This document shows, one piece after another, positions 42,788 through 53,416 of a stretch of DNA of 64,000 nucleotides (the first letter of the stretch is position 1; every line of letters begins with the position of its first letter). This stretch comes from Hyalangium versicolor (GTDB lineage: Bacteria; Myxococcota; Myxococcia; Myxococcales; Myxococcaceae). Position numbers and translations under genes: made by a program. The stretch is from positions 434,001 to 498,000 of the forward strand of contig NZ_JAHXBF010000005.1 in NCBI RefSeq assembly GCF_020103695.1, in the 5' to 3' direction. Below the pieces are notes generated by a model that made no database searches, was not told the origin of the DNA, and was given only the letters and a program-made list of their open reading frames with translations.

Positions 42788-44383
42788 CTACTTCGTGTGC
42801 TGGAGGAACCAGGAGTAGAGGTCGACGTTGTACGGATCCCAGTTCGGGTTGGTCGGCCTCTGCATCCCCCTCAGATCGTAGGTGATGGTCCACGAGTCGT
42901 GGAACTCGTCGGGATAGAGCGTCAGCCGGGTCTCCACGGGAGGCACGCTGCAGTTCCTGATCGTCTGGACACCCGCGATGTCGAGAGAAGCGAGCGTCTC
43001 TTTGTTGTCGTCCTTCTCACCGTGGAAGACCCACATGGGAACTGTCGCGAACTGCGCGCAGGAGATGCCACCCCAGAGGGCATTGCCCGCGATCGGCGAC
43101 ACCGCGGCGAACTCCACCGTGCTGCCATAGGTGTTCACGTAGCTCCACGTGGCGATCCCGCCCAGGGACAGGCCCGTGAGGTACATCCGGCTCTCGTCCA
43201 CGCGGTAATGCGCCTTGACGAAGTTGAGGACATCCCGGATGAAGTTTGGCTCGTACCAGATGAACTGCGGGGACACGACGATGAACTTGTCGTGCGCGGC
43301 GAACGTCCCCGCCTGGATCTGGCCGGTGAGGCCCTGCCCCAGCAGCTTCGACAACTCCGACTCCCCGTTGCCTCGCTCACCCAGGCCATGGAGCATGATG
43401 ATGAGCGGCCACTTCTTCGTCGGGTCCGCGTCGTACTGGCTCGGCAGGTACTCGTAGTAGCCGAACGGCGGCTGCGTGCCGAACCTCGTGGAGCTCTTCT
43501 TGACCGCGGTCTGCACACCGTAAGGCACCGGCCCGTTGGGCGCCGGGTTCACGAGAAGCGTGGCCTCCGCCGTGGCGCTCGCCCCGCCGTTGTCCGTGAC
43601 CGTCAGCCGGAACTTGTACGTGCCCGCGACCAGCCCCGAGACAGTCGCCGTCGCCGTGGTCCCACCGCTGATCGTGGCCGTGTTCGGACCGGACACCTGC
43701 GTCCACTGATAGGAGCTGATCGTCCCATCCGAATCCGTACCCGCTCCGCGCAGGGTCGCGGTCGCCGTGGGCAGGGTGATGGCGCCCGGAGGCGTGATGG
43801 ACGCGACAGGCGGCTGATTGGGAGGCGGCGTTCCGTCCGCCAGATAACCGTAGATGAGGATCTCGTTCACGCCCGCGTACATCCCGCGCGAGTACTGGAT
43901 GTAGCGCGTCGTGACGGAGGTGAGCGGGAAGATCCTCCACTGCTCCCAACCCGTGCTCTGGCTGGTCACCTGCCGCGTCCACTGACCCGGGCTACCGGTA
44001 TCGAAGTTGACGGCGTCCGTGCTGAAGGTGTCGAAGTACGCCACGTGCGTGACGACGTACTGCGCGCCCAGATCGATGTAGAACCCCGCCGGGTAATCGG
44101 CCGTATTCCAGCTCTGCTCGCTCCAGTTGGTGGTCGGCTTGCCGCCGGTTCCCAGGACCGGATCTCCCGCCAGCGTCTGCTCATCGAATGCGGTGGAGTA
44201 GTTGCCCTGGGCCGGCCTCGCCGGATCCAGACGGACCATGGCCGCGGTGATCGGGATCTTCGCCGTCACCGAGGCAGCCTGTCCGCGCTGCGAAGCATCG
44301 GTCTCCAGCGGTGACTCCGACTCGAACTCTCCCGAGCACCCCACCAGCCCCCACAAGCAGAGCAGCGCGACCAGTCGTCTCAT
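42788..44383 (-). CDS. secreted lipoprotein esterase: discoidin-like, PKD-like and PHB-depolymerase-type domains
   Basis: A 531-residue protein starting at ATG 44383, with GAGGAG ahead of it and a lipobox LVGC at about residue 16. Residues about 45-180 form an F5/8-type C-like (discoidin) carbohydrate-binding module (FYIDLGAQYVVTHVAYFDTF, RYIQYSRGMYAGVNEILIYG). About 190-275 is a PKD/Ig-like domain (PPVASITPPGAITL, TYKFRLTVTDNGG). The C-terminal 250 residues are an alpha/beta hydrolase: PLIIMLHGLGERGNG, Ser in LTGLSLGGIATW, Asp in FHGEKDD and His in DEFHDSW. It likely degrades a polymer or ester in prey or soil. Confidence 0.85.
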   Translation of the reverse strand: MRRLVALLCLWGLVGCSGEFESESPLETDASQRGQAASVTAKIPITAAMVRLDPARPAQGNYSTAFDEQTLAGDPVLGTGGKPTTNWSEQSWNTADYPAGFYIDLGAQYVVTHVAYFDTFSTDAVNFDTGSPGQWTRQVTSQSTGWEQWRIFPLTSVTTRYIQYSRGMYAGVNEILIYGYLADGTPPPNQPPVASITPPGAITLPTATATLRGAGTDSDGTISSYQWTQVSGPNTATISGGTTATATVSGLVAGTYKFRLTVTDNGGASATAEATLLVNPAPNGPVPYGVQTAVKKSSTRFGTQPPFGYYEYLPSQYDADPTKKWPLIIMLHGLGERGNGESELSKLLGQGLTGQIQAGTFAAHDKFIVVSPQFIWYEPNFIRDVLNFVKAHYRVDESRMYLTGLSLGGIATWSYVNTYGSTVEFAAVSPIAGNALWGGISCAQFATVPMWVFHGEKDDNKETLASLDIAGVQTIRNCSVPPVETRLTLYPDEFHDSWTITYDLRGMQRPTNPNWDPYNVDLYSWFLQHTK

Positions 44384-44655
44384 CCAGGCGTCTCCTCGAC
44401 ATTCGGCCTCGCCATCCCGCAGGGGCGAGGCAGGTGAATGCAGTGACCCTGAGCAATTTCCACGCCCCTGCCCGGAATATTCCATTTTCCATAAAAATCA
44501 TGGATTTAATGGATTGCTGGTTTACCCCAGGCGGGATGTTGCTGGTGTGACGGCCCCCCTCAGAGTGAGGGGAGCACCCCTCAAATCCGCGAGACGTGGG
44601 CGGCCGATCGTCCTACAAGTTCCCTGGGCTACGGGTGCCTATTCCGGGGTGAGCC
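44384..44655. other. 272-base intergenic region between esterase and dhaK
   Basis: AT-rich around 44475-44520, with a small inverted repeat CCAT-AAAAATC-ATGG. It must hold the promoters for the leftward esterase gene and the rightward dha operon. I see no clear -35/-10 pair and no riboswitch. GGGGTGAG precedes dhaK. Confidence 0.4.
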
Positions 44656-45657
44656 ATGAAGAAGCTGATCAACCGTCCGCAAGACGTGGTCACTGATGCG
44701 CTGCGCGGCATGGCCGCCGCTCACGGGGATCTGGTCCGGGTGAACTTCGAGCCCCACTACGTGGTCCGCAAGGACGCGCCAGTGCGCGGCAAGGTGGGAA
44801 TCCTCTCGGGCGGAGGCTCGGGACATGAGCCCATGCACGGCGGCTTCGTGGGCCTGGGCATGCTGGACGCGGCCTGCCCCGGCGCGGTGTTCACCTCCCC
44901 CACTCCGGATCAGATGCTCGCGGCGTCCCAGGCCGTGAATGGCGGCACGGGCGTGCTGCACATCGTGAAGAACTACACGGGTGACTGCCTGAACTTCGAG
45001 ATGGCCGCCGAGCTGGCTCGCGCCGAAGGCATCGAGGTGGAGCAGGTGCTCACCAATGACGACGTGGCCGTGCAGGACAGCCTGTACACCGCGGGGCGGC
45101 GCGGCGTGGGTGTCACCGTCCTGGTGGAGAAGCTGGCCGGTGCGGCCGCGGAGCAGCGTCGCCCGTTGAAGGAGGTGGCGGAGATTGCTCGCAAGGTGAA
45201 TGCGCAGGGCCGCAGCATGGGCATGGCGCTCACCTCGTGCACCGTGCCTCATGCGGGCAAGCCCACCTTCGAGCTGGCCGAGGATGAGATGGAGCTGGGC
45301 ATCGGCATCCACGGCGAGCCCGGCCGCCAGCGGGTGAAGCTGGCTCCTGCCTCCGAGGTGGCCGCGATGCTGGTGGAGCCCATCCTGGGCGATCTGCCCT
45401 TCAAGTCGGGCGACTCGGTGCTGGCCTTCGTCAACGGCATGGGCGGCACGCCCTTGATCGAGCTGTACATCCTCTATGCCGAGGTGGCTCGAATCCTGGA
45501 GGCCAAGGGGATCCGGATCGCTCGCAACCTCGTGGGTTCCTACATCACGTCCCTGGAGATGGCGGGGTGCTCCGTCACCCTGCTGCGAGTGGATGACGAG
45601 CTCATCCGGCTGTGGGACGCACCCGTGAAGACCCCGGCCCTGCGCTGGGGCGTCTGA
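44656..45657 (+). CDS. dhaK: dihydroxyacetone kinase subunit DhaK
   Basis: A 333-residue protein. It has [44 protein letters not shown] and the His that binds dihydroxyacetone covalently in [10 protein letters not shown] (about residue 217). DhaK binds the substrate while DhaL carries the nucleotide as a cofactor in PTS-dependent systems. It is 31 bases ahead of dhaL and heads a three-gene operon (dhaK, dhaL, dhaM fusion) that should make DHAP from dihydroxyacetone using PEP. No DhaR-type regulator is adjacent. Confidence 0.94.
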   Translation: MKKLINRPQDVVTDALRGMAAAHGDLVRVNFEPHYVVRKDAPVRGKVGILSGGGSGHEPMHGGFVGLGMLDAACPGAVFTSPTPDQMLAASQAVNGGTGVLHIVKNYTGDCLNFEMAAELARAEGIEVEQVLTNDDVAVQDSLYTAGRRGVGVTVLVEKLAGAAAEQRRPLKEVAEIARKVNAQGRSMGMALTSCTVPHAGKPTFELAEDEMELGIGIHGEPGRQRVKLAPASEVAAMLVEPILGDLPFKSGDSVLAFVNGMGGTPLIELYILYAEVARILEAKGIRIARNLVGSYITSLEMAGCSVTLLRVDDELIRLWDAPVKTPALRWGV

Positions 45658-45688
45658 GCCTTCTCCCTTCCTCCGAGTCCACCGAACC

Positions 45689-46318
45689 ATGCCCATCACC
45701 CGAGACGCCATCGCACAGTGGATCCAGGCATACGCGGCCGCCATCGCCGAGCAGAAGGACGCCCTCACGCAGCTCGACATGGCCATTGGCGATGGAGACC
45801 ACGGGGAGAACATGCACCGCGGCTTCCAGGCAGTGCGGCTCAAGCTCCCGGCCGTGGCGGAGCAGGACATCGGCACCCTGTTGAAGACGGTGGCCATGAC
45901 GCTGATCTCCACCGTGGGTGGGGCGAGCGGACCGCTCTATGGGACGCTGTTCCTGCAGATGGCGACGCGGACCGCTGGCAAGCAGGAGCTGACGCCCTCG
46001 GAGCTGGCCGAGGCACTGAAGGCCGGCATCGATGGCGTCATCTCGCGAGGCAAGGCGGCCCTCGGAGACAAGACGATGATCGATGCGCTGCACCCGGCGA
46101 TCGAGGCGTTCCAACAGGCGCTCGGGCAGGGAGCGGAGCTGAAGGATGCGCTGAACAAGGCGGCCACGGCGGCCGAGCAGGGCCGTCAGGCCACCATTCC
46201 CCTGGTGGCGCGCAAGGGCCGGGCCAGCTACCTGGGTGAGCGCAGCGCGGGCCACCCGGATCCGGGAGCCACGTCGTCGCTCCTGCTGATCCAATGCGCC
46301 GCCAGGACCCTGGGTTGA
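45689..46318 (+). CDS. dhaL: dihydroxyacetone kinase ADP-binding subunit DhaL
   Basis: A 209-residue helical protein with the Mg-ADP binding motif AIGDGDHGENMHRGF and STVGGASGPLYGTLFLQMA, then RKGRASYLGERSAGHPDPGA at the end, all typical of DhaL. In PTS-type dihydroxyacetone kinases ADP stays bound to DhaL and is re-phosphorylated by DhaM. The next gene starts 23 bases later. Confidence 0.93.
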   Translation: MPITRDAIAQWIQAYAAAIAEQKDALTQLDMAIGDGDHGENMHRGFQAVRLKLPAVAEQDIGTLLKTVAMTLISTVGGASGPLYGTLFLQMATRTAGKQELTPSELAEALKAGIDGVISRGKAALGDKTMIDALHPAIEAFQQALGQGAELKDALNKAATAAEQGRQATIPLVARKGRASYLGERSAGHPDPGATSSLLLIQCAARTLG

Positions 46319-46341
46319 CCTCCGCCACCGAGACTCGCGCC

Positions 46342-48813
46342 ATGGTTGGACTCGTCATCGTCTCGCACAGCAGCCGGCTGGCCGAAGGCGTGGCGGAGCT
46401 CGCGCGAGAGATGGCCGGCCCCGAGGCTCGCATCGCCACCGCGGGAGGGCTCGAGGGACCGGACTCGCCGCTGGGGACCGATGCCACCCGGGTGATGCAG
46501 GCCATCGAGCGCGTGTACTCGGATGCGGGCGTGGTGGTCTTGATGGATCTCGGGAGCGCGGTGCTGAACGCCGAGCTGGCGCTGGACCTGCTCCCTCCCG
46601 AGTACCGTGAGCGAGTGGTGCTCTGTGGCGCGCCGCTGGTCGAGGGCGCGGTGGCTGCGGCGGCACAGGCGCGCGGCGGAGCCACGCTGGAGCAGGTGGC
46701 CGCGGAGGCTCGTGGGGCGCTGAGGGCCAAGCAGGAGCAACTCGTGGAACCTGCGCCGCGCCCTACCCCGCCTGCGCGGACCACGAGCGGGCCCGAGCTC
46801 ACGCTGCGCCTCACCGTGCCCAACGCGCTCGGCCTGCATGTCCGCCCGGCCGCGCGACTGGCTCAGACGGCGATGCGGTTCACCGGAGATCTCCGGCTGC
46901 GCAACCTCACCACCCACAGCGAAGCGGTGGAGGCCCGGAGCATCAACTCGGTGATGATGCTGGGGGTACGCCAGGGGCACGAGGTGGAGTTCATCGCCAC
47001 GGGTCCGGAGGCCACCTCCGCGCTGGAGGCACTGCGCCAGCTGGCCGCCATCAACTTCGGAGATGAGCCGGCCGCGCCGCGTCCTCCTGTCCCGCAACGG
47101 AGCTCTCCACCGGCGCAGGAAGACTCCTCACCGTGGCTCACGGGCATCCCTGCCGCTCCGGGCATCGCTATCGGCCCGGCGGTGCTGCTCCATCCTCCAG
47201 CAGAGGAGAGAGACACGGGGGCGGCCGCGTCACCGCAGGAGGAGTGGACCCGGCTGCAGCGGGCGCTCGCCACCGTGCGGAAGGAACTGACGGCAATGCG
47301 TGCCTCCGTGGCCCTGCGTTCGGGCAGTCAGACCGCGGGGATCTTCGAGGGCCACCTCCTGCTGCTGGGAGATGATGTGCTGCTCCGAGCAGCGCACGAA
47401 GCACTCCATGCCAGGGCCCGAAGCGCCCTCTCAGCGTGGAATGGGGCCGTGGAGGCGATGGCCCTTCGCTATGAGGCGCAGGAGGATGAACTCCTGCGCT
47501 CCCGAGCGGCCGATGTCCGCGACGTGGGGCGCCAGGTCTCAGCGGTTCTGGGGGGCGCCGCTCCTCTGGCCGGGAACCTCGCGCTCTCGGGCATCTTGAT
47601 CGCCAGGGACTTCGCGCCCTCGGACGTGGCTCGGCTGGACGCGCGCAGTGTCCAGGGGCTGTGCGCGGCACGTGGGGCGGCCACCAGCCACGCGGCCATC
47701 CTGGCGCGCTCGCTGGGCATCGCCGCTGTGTTCGGCCTGGGAGACGCGATCCTACAAGTGTCTGAGGGCACGCCCCTCATCGTGGACGCCACGGCGGGGC
47801 GCGTGTGCCCCCGACCCGAGGAGGAGTTGCTGGCTCAGTACCAGCAGCGCGTCAAAGAGGAGGAGCGCTCCCGGAAGGCGGCCCTCGAGCTGCGCGCTCA
47901 ACCGGCCCTCACCCGTGACGGACGCCAGGTGGAGGTAGCCGCCAACATCAGCAACGCGGCCGAGGCCCGATCCGCGGTCGAGGCTGGAGCCGAAGGCGTA
48001 GGCCTCTTCCGCACCGAGTTCCTCTTCCTGGGGCGGCCGGCGGCACCGGATGAGGACGAGCAGTATCAGGCCTATCGCGATGCGGCCGAGGCACTGGAGG
48101 GCCGATCGCTGATCATCCGCACCCTGGACATCGGAGGCGACAAACCCCTGCCCTATCTCGGCATGAGGAGCGAGGCCAATCCCTTCCTCGGCCTGCGAGG
48201 CCTGCGCTTCTGCCTCGCCCACCGAGAGCTCTTCTCGATCCAGCTCCGAGCCATCGCGCGCGCCGCGGCAGAACATCCCATCCGCGTCATGTTCCCCATG
48301 GTGACGACGCTCGAGGAATGGCGAGAGGCTCGCGCCCTCTGGAACGAAGCAGCCCGTGCCTTCCCCGAGGCTGCACGCACGGAGGTGGGGCTCATGCTCG
48401 AAGTTCCCTCCGCGGCGCTCCTGGCGCCCCACCTGGCGGAGGAGGCCAGCTTCTTCTCCCTCGGGACGAATGACCTGACGCAGTACCTGTTCGCCGCGGA
48501 GCGAGGCAACGCCAGCGTGGCTCACCTGGCGGATGCGCTGCACCCGGCGTTGCTGCAAACAGTGGCTCGAGTGGTCGAGGCGGCACACGCCCGGGGCCGG
48601 TGGGTGGGCATCTGCGGTGAGCTGGCTGGAGACGTGCTGGCCACTCCCCTGCTCGTCGGGCTCGGCGTGGATGAGCTGAGCATGAGTGCTCCCGCAATCG
48701 CTGCCGTGAAGCAGGCCCTCCGCACCTGTCATGCGGCAGAAGCGCGGACGCTGGCCCAGCAAGCGCTCGCCTGCCCCAGCGCGGCGGAGGTGAGGCGTCT
48801 TCTAGGCCCCTGA
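46342..48813 (+). CDS. dhaM: DhaM-HPr-enzyme I fusion (phosphoenolpyruvate phosphotransferase)
   Basis: An 824-residue protein from ATG 46342. Residues 1-130 are a DhaM/EIIA-mannose-like domain with the active His9 (GLVIVSHSSRLAEG). HPr follows with His166 (LGLHVRPAARLAQ) at about 154-238. Enzyme I starts near 265 with ALSGI...APSDV-type blocks and its phospho-His450 in GAATSHAAILARSLG, and continues through EGVGLFRTEFLF and the PEP-binding C-terminus (SLGTNDLTQYLFAAERGN, GICGELAGD). Thus the complete phosphorelay from PEP to DhaL is in one chain. E. coli DhaM has only a truncated enzyme I end. Last gene of the dha operon. Confidence 0.92.
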   Translation: MVGLVIVSHSSRLAEGVAELAREMAGPEARIATAGGLEGPDSPLGTDATRVMQAIERVYSDAGVVVLMDLGSAVLNAELALDLLPPEYRERVVLCGAPLVEGAVAAAAQARGGATLEQVAAEARGALRAKQEQLVEPAPRPTPPARTTSGPELTLRLTVPNALGLHVRPAARLAQTAMRFTGDLRLRNLTTHSEAVEARSINSVMMLGVRQGHEVEFIATGPEATSALEALRQLAAINFGDEPAAPRPPVPQRSSPPAQEDSSPWLTGIPAAPGIAIGPAVLLHPPAEERDTGAAASPQEEWTRLQRALATVRKELTAMRASVALRSGSQTAGIFEGHLLLLGDDVLLRAAHEALHARARSALSAWNGAVEAMALRYEAQEDELLRSRAADVRDVGRQVSAVLGGAAPLAGNLALSGILIARDFAPSDVARLDARSVQGLCAARGAATSHAAILARSLGIAAVFGLGDAILQVSEGTPLIVDATAGRVCPRPEEELLAQYQQRVKEEERSRKAALELRAQPALTRDGRQVEVAANISNAAEARSAVEAGAEGVGLFRTEFLFLGRPAAPDEDEQYQAYRDAAEALEGRSLIIRTLDIGGDKPLPYLGMRSEANPFLGLRGLRFCLAHRELFSIQLRAIARAAAEHPIRVMFPMVTTLEEWREARALWNEAARAFPEAARTEVGLMLEVPSAALLAPHLAEEASFFSLGTNDLTQYLFAAERGNASVAHLADALHPALLQTVARVVEAAHARGRWVGICGELAGDVLATPLLVGLGVDELSMSAPAIAAVKQALRTCHAAEARTLAQQALACPSAAEVRRLLGP

Positions 48814-48976
48814 GCCGGCAAGCGCCTGCTCGTCCCCTACCCCATCGGCAAGGAGGCGAGCTGCCATGCCATGCCGCAGCAGCGTCAAAGGGCATCGGCG
48901 TGCCTACCCTCCCAGCAACGGGAGGCTGACACGGTGCGCGCCGTGAGCGCTCCCACGCACAACAGGGGGAGCTCCC

Positions 48977-49633
48977 ATGATGCTGCTGCACGAGTTGCAC
49001 CCGTCCGTGGTCCATGCCCCGCTGGTCTTGCTGCCCACGGCCACCACTGCTGATCTGATCGCGGTCTTGAGCGGAGATCCCGCCTGGGCCCGGGTAGGCC
49101 GCAGGCTCTGGATCGCCGGCGCGGCGAGCGCCCTCTTCTCGGGCCTGGCTGGGTTGGCCGCCTCGCAGGAGGTGAAGCTCGACCCACCGCAGGCGCGAGA
49201 CATGACGTTCCTCCACGGGCTGGGCAACGCCGTCATCACCGTGAGTGCCATTGGCGTGACGCTGTGGCGGTTGCGGCGTCCCCCCACGCTCGGCCAGGCC
49301 CTGCTCGGCGTGGTGGCCAACATGGCGGCGATCTACACCGCCAGTCTGGGCGGTAAGATGGTCTACGAACTGGGAGTGGGCATCAACCCGATGCCGGAGG
49401 GAGTCGCCTCGGGAACGACGAAGGGCCCCAGGCTCCTGTCTCGCGAGGCGCCCGCCGCGCTCGTGCGCGACGCGCTCCAGGGCGTGCGCTGGCTGTTCAC
49501 CCGGGCAAAGAGCCTCATCACCGGCGATCAGCCTCTGGCTCCGGGCGCCGAGGGCCTCCGCCCCAACGAGGAGTTCCCTCCCGCCGTGGCCAGCGGCAAC
49601 TCCTCACCGGAGAGCCGGGTCCACCTTCACTGA
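48977..49633 (+). CDS. DUF2231-like multi-pass membrane protein
   Basis: A 218-residue protein starting MMLLHELHPSVVHAPLVLLP, the DUF2231 signature with conserved His residues, followed by three or four membrane helices (LWIAGAASALFSGLAGLAAS, HGLGNAVITVSAIGVTLWRL, ALLGVVANMAAIYTASLGGK). DUF2231 proteins are thought to be redox- or heme-linked membrane proteins. The C-terminal 80 residues are hydrophilic. GGGGGAG precedes the ATG. The 160 bases before it hold nothing recognisable. Confidence 0.75.
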   Translation: MMLLHELHPSVVHAPLVLLPTATTADLIAVLSGDPAWARVGRRLWIAGAASALFSGLAGLAASQEVKLDPPQARDMTFLHGLGNAVITVSAIGVTLWRLRRPPTLGQALLGVVANMAAIYTASLGGKMVYELGVGINPMPEGVASGTTKGPRLLSREAPAALVRDALQGVRWLFTRAKSLITGDQPLAPGAEGLRPNEEFPPAVASGNSSPESRVHLH

Positions 49634-49770
49634 GGCCAGGCCTCGCACCCTGCACCACCTCGGTCAGTGCATGGACCCCATGGGCTCGGAAAAAAAAATG
49701 AGCCGCTCGTGAACCCAAAAGCCGCTGCGGTGTCTTCACCTCCGAAGACTCGCAGCACGGAGGGACGAGC

Positions 49771-50133
49771 ATGGTGAACGCATTCATCGAGGGTGGCTTT
49801 GGGATGTACCCCACGCTGTTGGCCGGACTGGCGCTGTTGGCCGCGAGCATCCAGTACTCGCGCCGTCCCGAGCGCCGGTACGTACCGCTGTTGTTGTCAC
49901 TTGGTGTGTTCACGCTCCTCGCGGGCGGCCTTGGCTTCATCACGGGAGTCATGACCTGCCTGACCTACTACGCGAGCGAGGCTGTCCGTGACCCGATCGT
50001 CCTCACCCTGGGGGTGAAGGAGTCGCTGAACAACGTCGCGCTGGCGCTGCTGCTCAGCGTGATGTCGGCGATCTTCGCCTCCGTGGGGGCGTGGCGCCTG
50101 TCTCGCCATCCGCAGCCCGCGACCGCGCACTGA
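49771..50133 (+). CDS. small three-helix membrane protein, unknown
   Basis: A 120-residue protein with three or four hydrophobic segments: MYPTLLAGLALLAASIQYS, PLLLSLGVFTLLAGGLGFIT and NNVALALLLSVMSAIFASVG. The opening VNAFIEGGFGMYPTLL resembles the first helix of MotA/ExbB-like proteins, but it is too short to be one. GGAGG lies 11 bases before the ATG. Not recognised. A run of nine A (49690-49698) lies in the 137-base gap upstream. Confidence 0.6.
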   Translation: MVNAFIEGGFGMYPTLLAGLALLAASIQYSRRPERRYVPLLLSLGVFTLLAGGLGFITGVMTCLTYYASEAVRDPIVLTLGVKESLNNVALALLLSVMSAIFASVGAWRLSRHPQPATAH

Positions 50134-50156
50134 CAGAGGGCGCGGAATCGTCGTCA

Positions 50157-50196
50157 CATGCAGGGGGTTGCATGCGGGACGGCTTGAGCCTATATC
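50157..50196 (+). promoter_or_regulatory. promoter of the ABC-F gene with overlapping inverted repeat
   Basis: TTGCAT (50168-50173), 17 bases, TATATC (50191-50196): a good sigma-70 promoter, with transcription starting near 50203. The inverted repeat CATGCA (50157-50162) / TGCATG (50169-50174) overlaps the -35 element and could be a repressor site. Confidence 0.6.
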
Positions 50197-50239
50197 TTTC
50201 GCCGTCTCCGACCTGTGCGAGGTTGATACTCCATTGAAG

Positions 50240-50311
50240 ATGAACTCCTGAAATCCGCGGCCCCGAGCCTTCCCTTCGTCGAGCCCTGCGCTCGACCGGA
50301 TTCAGGAGTTC
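50240..50311 (+). promoter_or_regulatory. leader RNA hairpin hiding the ABC-F ribosome binding site, with a 3-codon ORF
   Basis: Bases 50242-50256 (GAACTCCTGAAATCC) pair with 50298-50311 (GGATTCAGGAGTTC) over 14 bp with one bulged A. The right arm contains the Shine-Dalgarno AGGAG (50304-50308) of the gene at 50316. A perfect 7-bp stem GTCGAGC/GCTCGAC (50278-50296) is nested inside. The left arm overlaps ATG AAC TCC TGA (50240-50251), a possible three-codon leader ORF. No good ribosome site precedes that ORF. Confidence 0.55.
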
Positions 50312-50315
50312 CTTC

Positions 50316-51818
<1,503 letters not shown>

Positions 51819-51830
51819 GGAAACCCGCGC

Positions 51831-52415
51831 TCACGCCGCGCGCCAGTCACTCCCATCAATCCCGACGAACTCCACCTGGCAGTTGCCAGGGGGAACGCCG
51901 TCCACCCGGATACGGCCCCTGTCGTCGGACACGCGCTCGCGCACCGATCCATCCGGCAGCTTCAGCCGCACACGCTGCCCCGCGACCGGTTCACCCTCCT
52001 CGTCCTCGAGCTGGATTCCCACCCAGCTCGTGGGCTCGGAGTCGTTCTTCCAGTCATCCTCCTCCGCCTTCTCACGCTCCGGGAGGATGAACACCGGCCG
52101 AGGCACCCGGAGCAGCGCCAGCCGTCCGCTCTCGAACGCGCCCTCCAGCTCCAGCCACATCTGCTCGAGGAACTGGCGCCGCTCGAACATGGAGGGCCCC
52201 GAGCGCTGCTGCCCTCCCAGCGCACCGTAGACCTCCAGCAGCGTCCGCTCCGCCGCCGAATCTCCCCTCAGCCCGCGCAGCCGCCAGCTGACGGTGTTCG
52301 CCGGGATCCGCTGTCCGTCCTCCGAGGAGTGCAGCTCCAGGCTCCGGACGACGAGATACTCGTCCATCAACCCTCGCAACCTCCACGTCCGCCGGTAGCC
52401 TGCGTTGTCCGCCAT
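51831..52415 (-). CDS. type VI secretion-associated protein with C-terminal carboxypeptidase-regulatory-like fold
   Basis: A 194-residue protein, last gene of the leftward T6SS cluster. The N-terminal 120 residues contain a basic, Arg-rich start (TWRLRGLMDEYLVVRSLEL) with no known fold. The C-terminal 70 residues read as a beta-sandwich (WVGIQLEDEEGEPVAGQRV, DDRGRIRVDGVPPGNCQVEF), the extension often found near VgrG or PAAR effectors in myxobacterial T6SS loci. Possibly an adaptor or accessory protein for an effector. Starts 26 bases after the lipoprotein gene's end. Confidence 0.55.
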   Translation of the reverse strand: MADNAGYRRTWRLRGLMDEYLVVRSLELHSSEDGQRIPANTVSWRLRGLRGDSAAERTLLEVYGALGGQQRSGPSMFERRQFLEQMWLELEGAFESGRLALLRVPRPVFILPEREKAEEDDWKNDSEPTSWVGIQLEDEEGEPVAGQRVRLKLPDGSVRERVSDDRGRIRVDGVPPGNCQVEFVGIDGSDWRAA

Positions 52416-52441
52416 GGGTCTCCCCTGGCCCTCAGTCTACC

Positions 52442-53416
52442 CTACGGCAGCACCTCGGTCGCCCCGGGCTCCAGCAGCTGCGTCCACACCGAGGGCCTGT
52501 CCACCGACATCCGGCTCTGGTTCACCTGGATGAGCCGCTCGTCCTGCGCCTTGCGGAACAGCCGCGCCGGAGACGTGGGCTGCTTCGGATCGTTGTCCTT
52601 CGCGGCGATCTGCTCCGCCACGTGAATCCCATCCGGAGCAACCGTCAGTGCCGCGGAGAACTCGTACTTGCGCAGCCACCGGCTGGGCAGCGTCTGCACA
52701 CCGTTGCGGCTCAGGGCGATGTTCGCCGGCTGCAGGCACTTGCCGTCCTGTCCCACCAGCGGCTCCGCGACGAACCGGTTCCCCCGCAGCGGCATGAGCC
52801 GGATCATTCGCTGGCACGTCTTCGGATCGTCCTTGCCCCAGCACCGCTCGCCATCCACCAGCAGCACCTCGATGCCGTTGATGCGCTCCAGGCGCAGCCG
52901 CGTGCTCTTCGGCAACGCCTTCAGCGTCCCCAGCGCTCGCACCGCCAGTCCTCGCGGCGTGGCCTCCACCAGCGCCACCGGGCCGATGGCCTCCCCATTC
53001 GAGAACCGCCGGACGATCGCCCACACCAGCTTCAGGTCCAGCCGCATCTCGGTGATGATCATCTCATCCACCGTGAGCGGCTGGATGGGCAGCGGCGTGC
53101 CCTCGGGCTCCGTCACCGCGCACTCGCCCGGCGCCGGGTCCTGCCAGAGGATCGGCGTGCCCATGCAGTCCGTGGGAGGCAGCGGCACCCGGCCCGTCGA
53201 CTGCTCATACCCGTTGATCAGCAGTTGGAAGAGCGCCTCGGGCTTCCACACCGCCGGAGAGACCACCCGCATGGTCGACGGCAGCTCCGAGAAGCACAGC
53301 GCCCGCACCACCGGCTCGCGCACCGGAGCCTCGTGCTTGCAGCTCAGGCTCGCCACTCCCAGCCCCACCAGCAACCACCGCAGGGCCCAAACCCCGCGCA
53401 TCCCCTTCGACGTCAT
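52442..53416 (-). CDS. predicted lipoprotein in T6SS cluster, unknown function
   Basis: A 324-residue protein from ATG 53416, with GAGGAGG ahead. The signal ends in the lipobox SLSC (LLVGLGVASLSC). The mature protein has several Cys (ALCFSEL, DCMGTP, GECAV, RCWGKDDPKTC, KCLQPAN), so disulfides are likely. The FHA gene's stop overlaps its start by four bases. It is longer than TssJ (about 160-190 residues) and shows no TssJ pattern. A myxobacterial T6SS or envelope accessory protein. Confidence 0.65.
   Translation of the reverse strand: MTSKGMRGVWALRWLLVGLGVASLSCKHEAPVREPVVRALCFSELPSTMRVVSPAVWKPEALFQLLINGYEQSTGRVPLPPTDCMGTPILWQDPAPGECAVTEPEGTPLPIQPLTVDEMIITEMRLDLKLVWAIVRRFSNGEAIGPVALVEATPRGLAVRALGTLKALPKSTRLRLERINGIEVLLVDGERCWGKDDPKTCQRMIRLMPLRGNRFVAEPLVGQDGKCLQPANIALSRNGVQTLPSRWLRKYEFSAALTVAPDGIHVAEQIAAKDNDPKQPTSPARLFRKAQDERLIQVNQSRMSVDRPSVWTQLLEPGATEVLP

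Noticed and set aside
52442..53416. Calling the T6SS cluster lipoprotein TssJ
   Set aside because: It is nearly twice the size of TssJ and lacks its beta-sandwich pattern as far as I can see.
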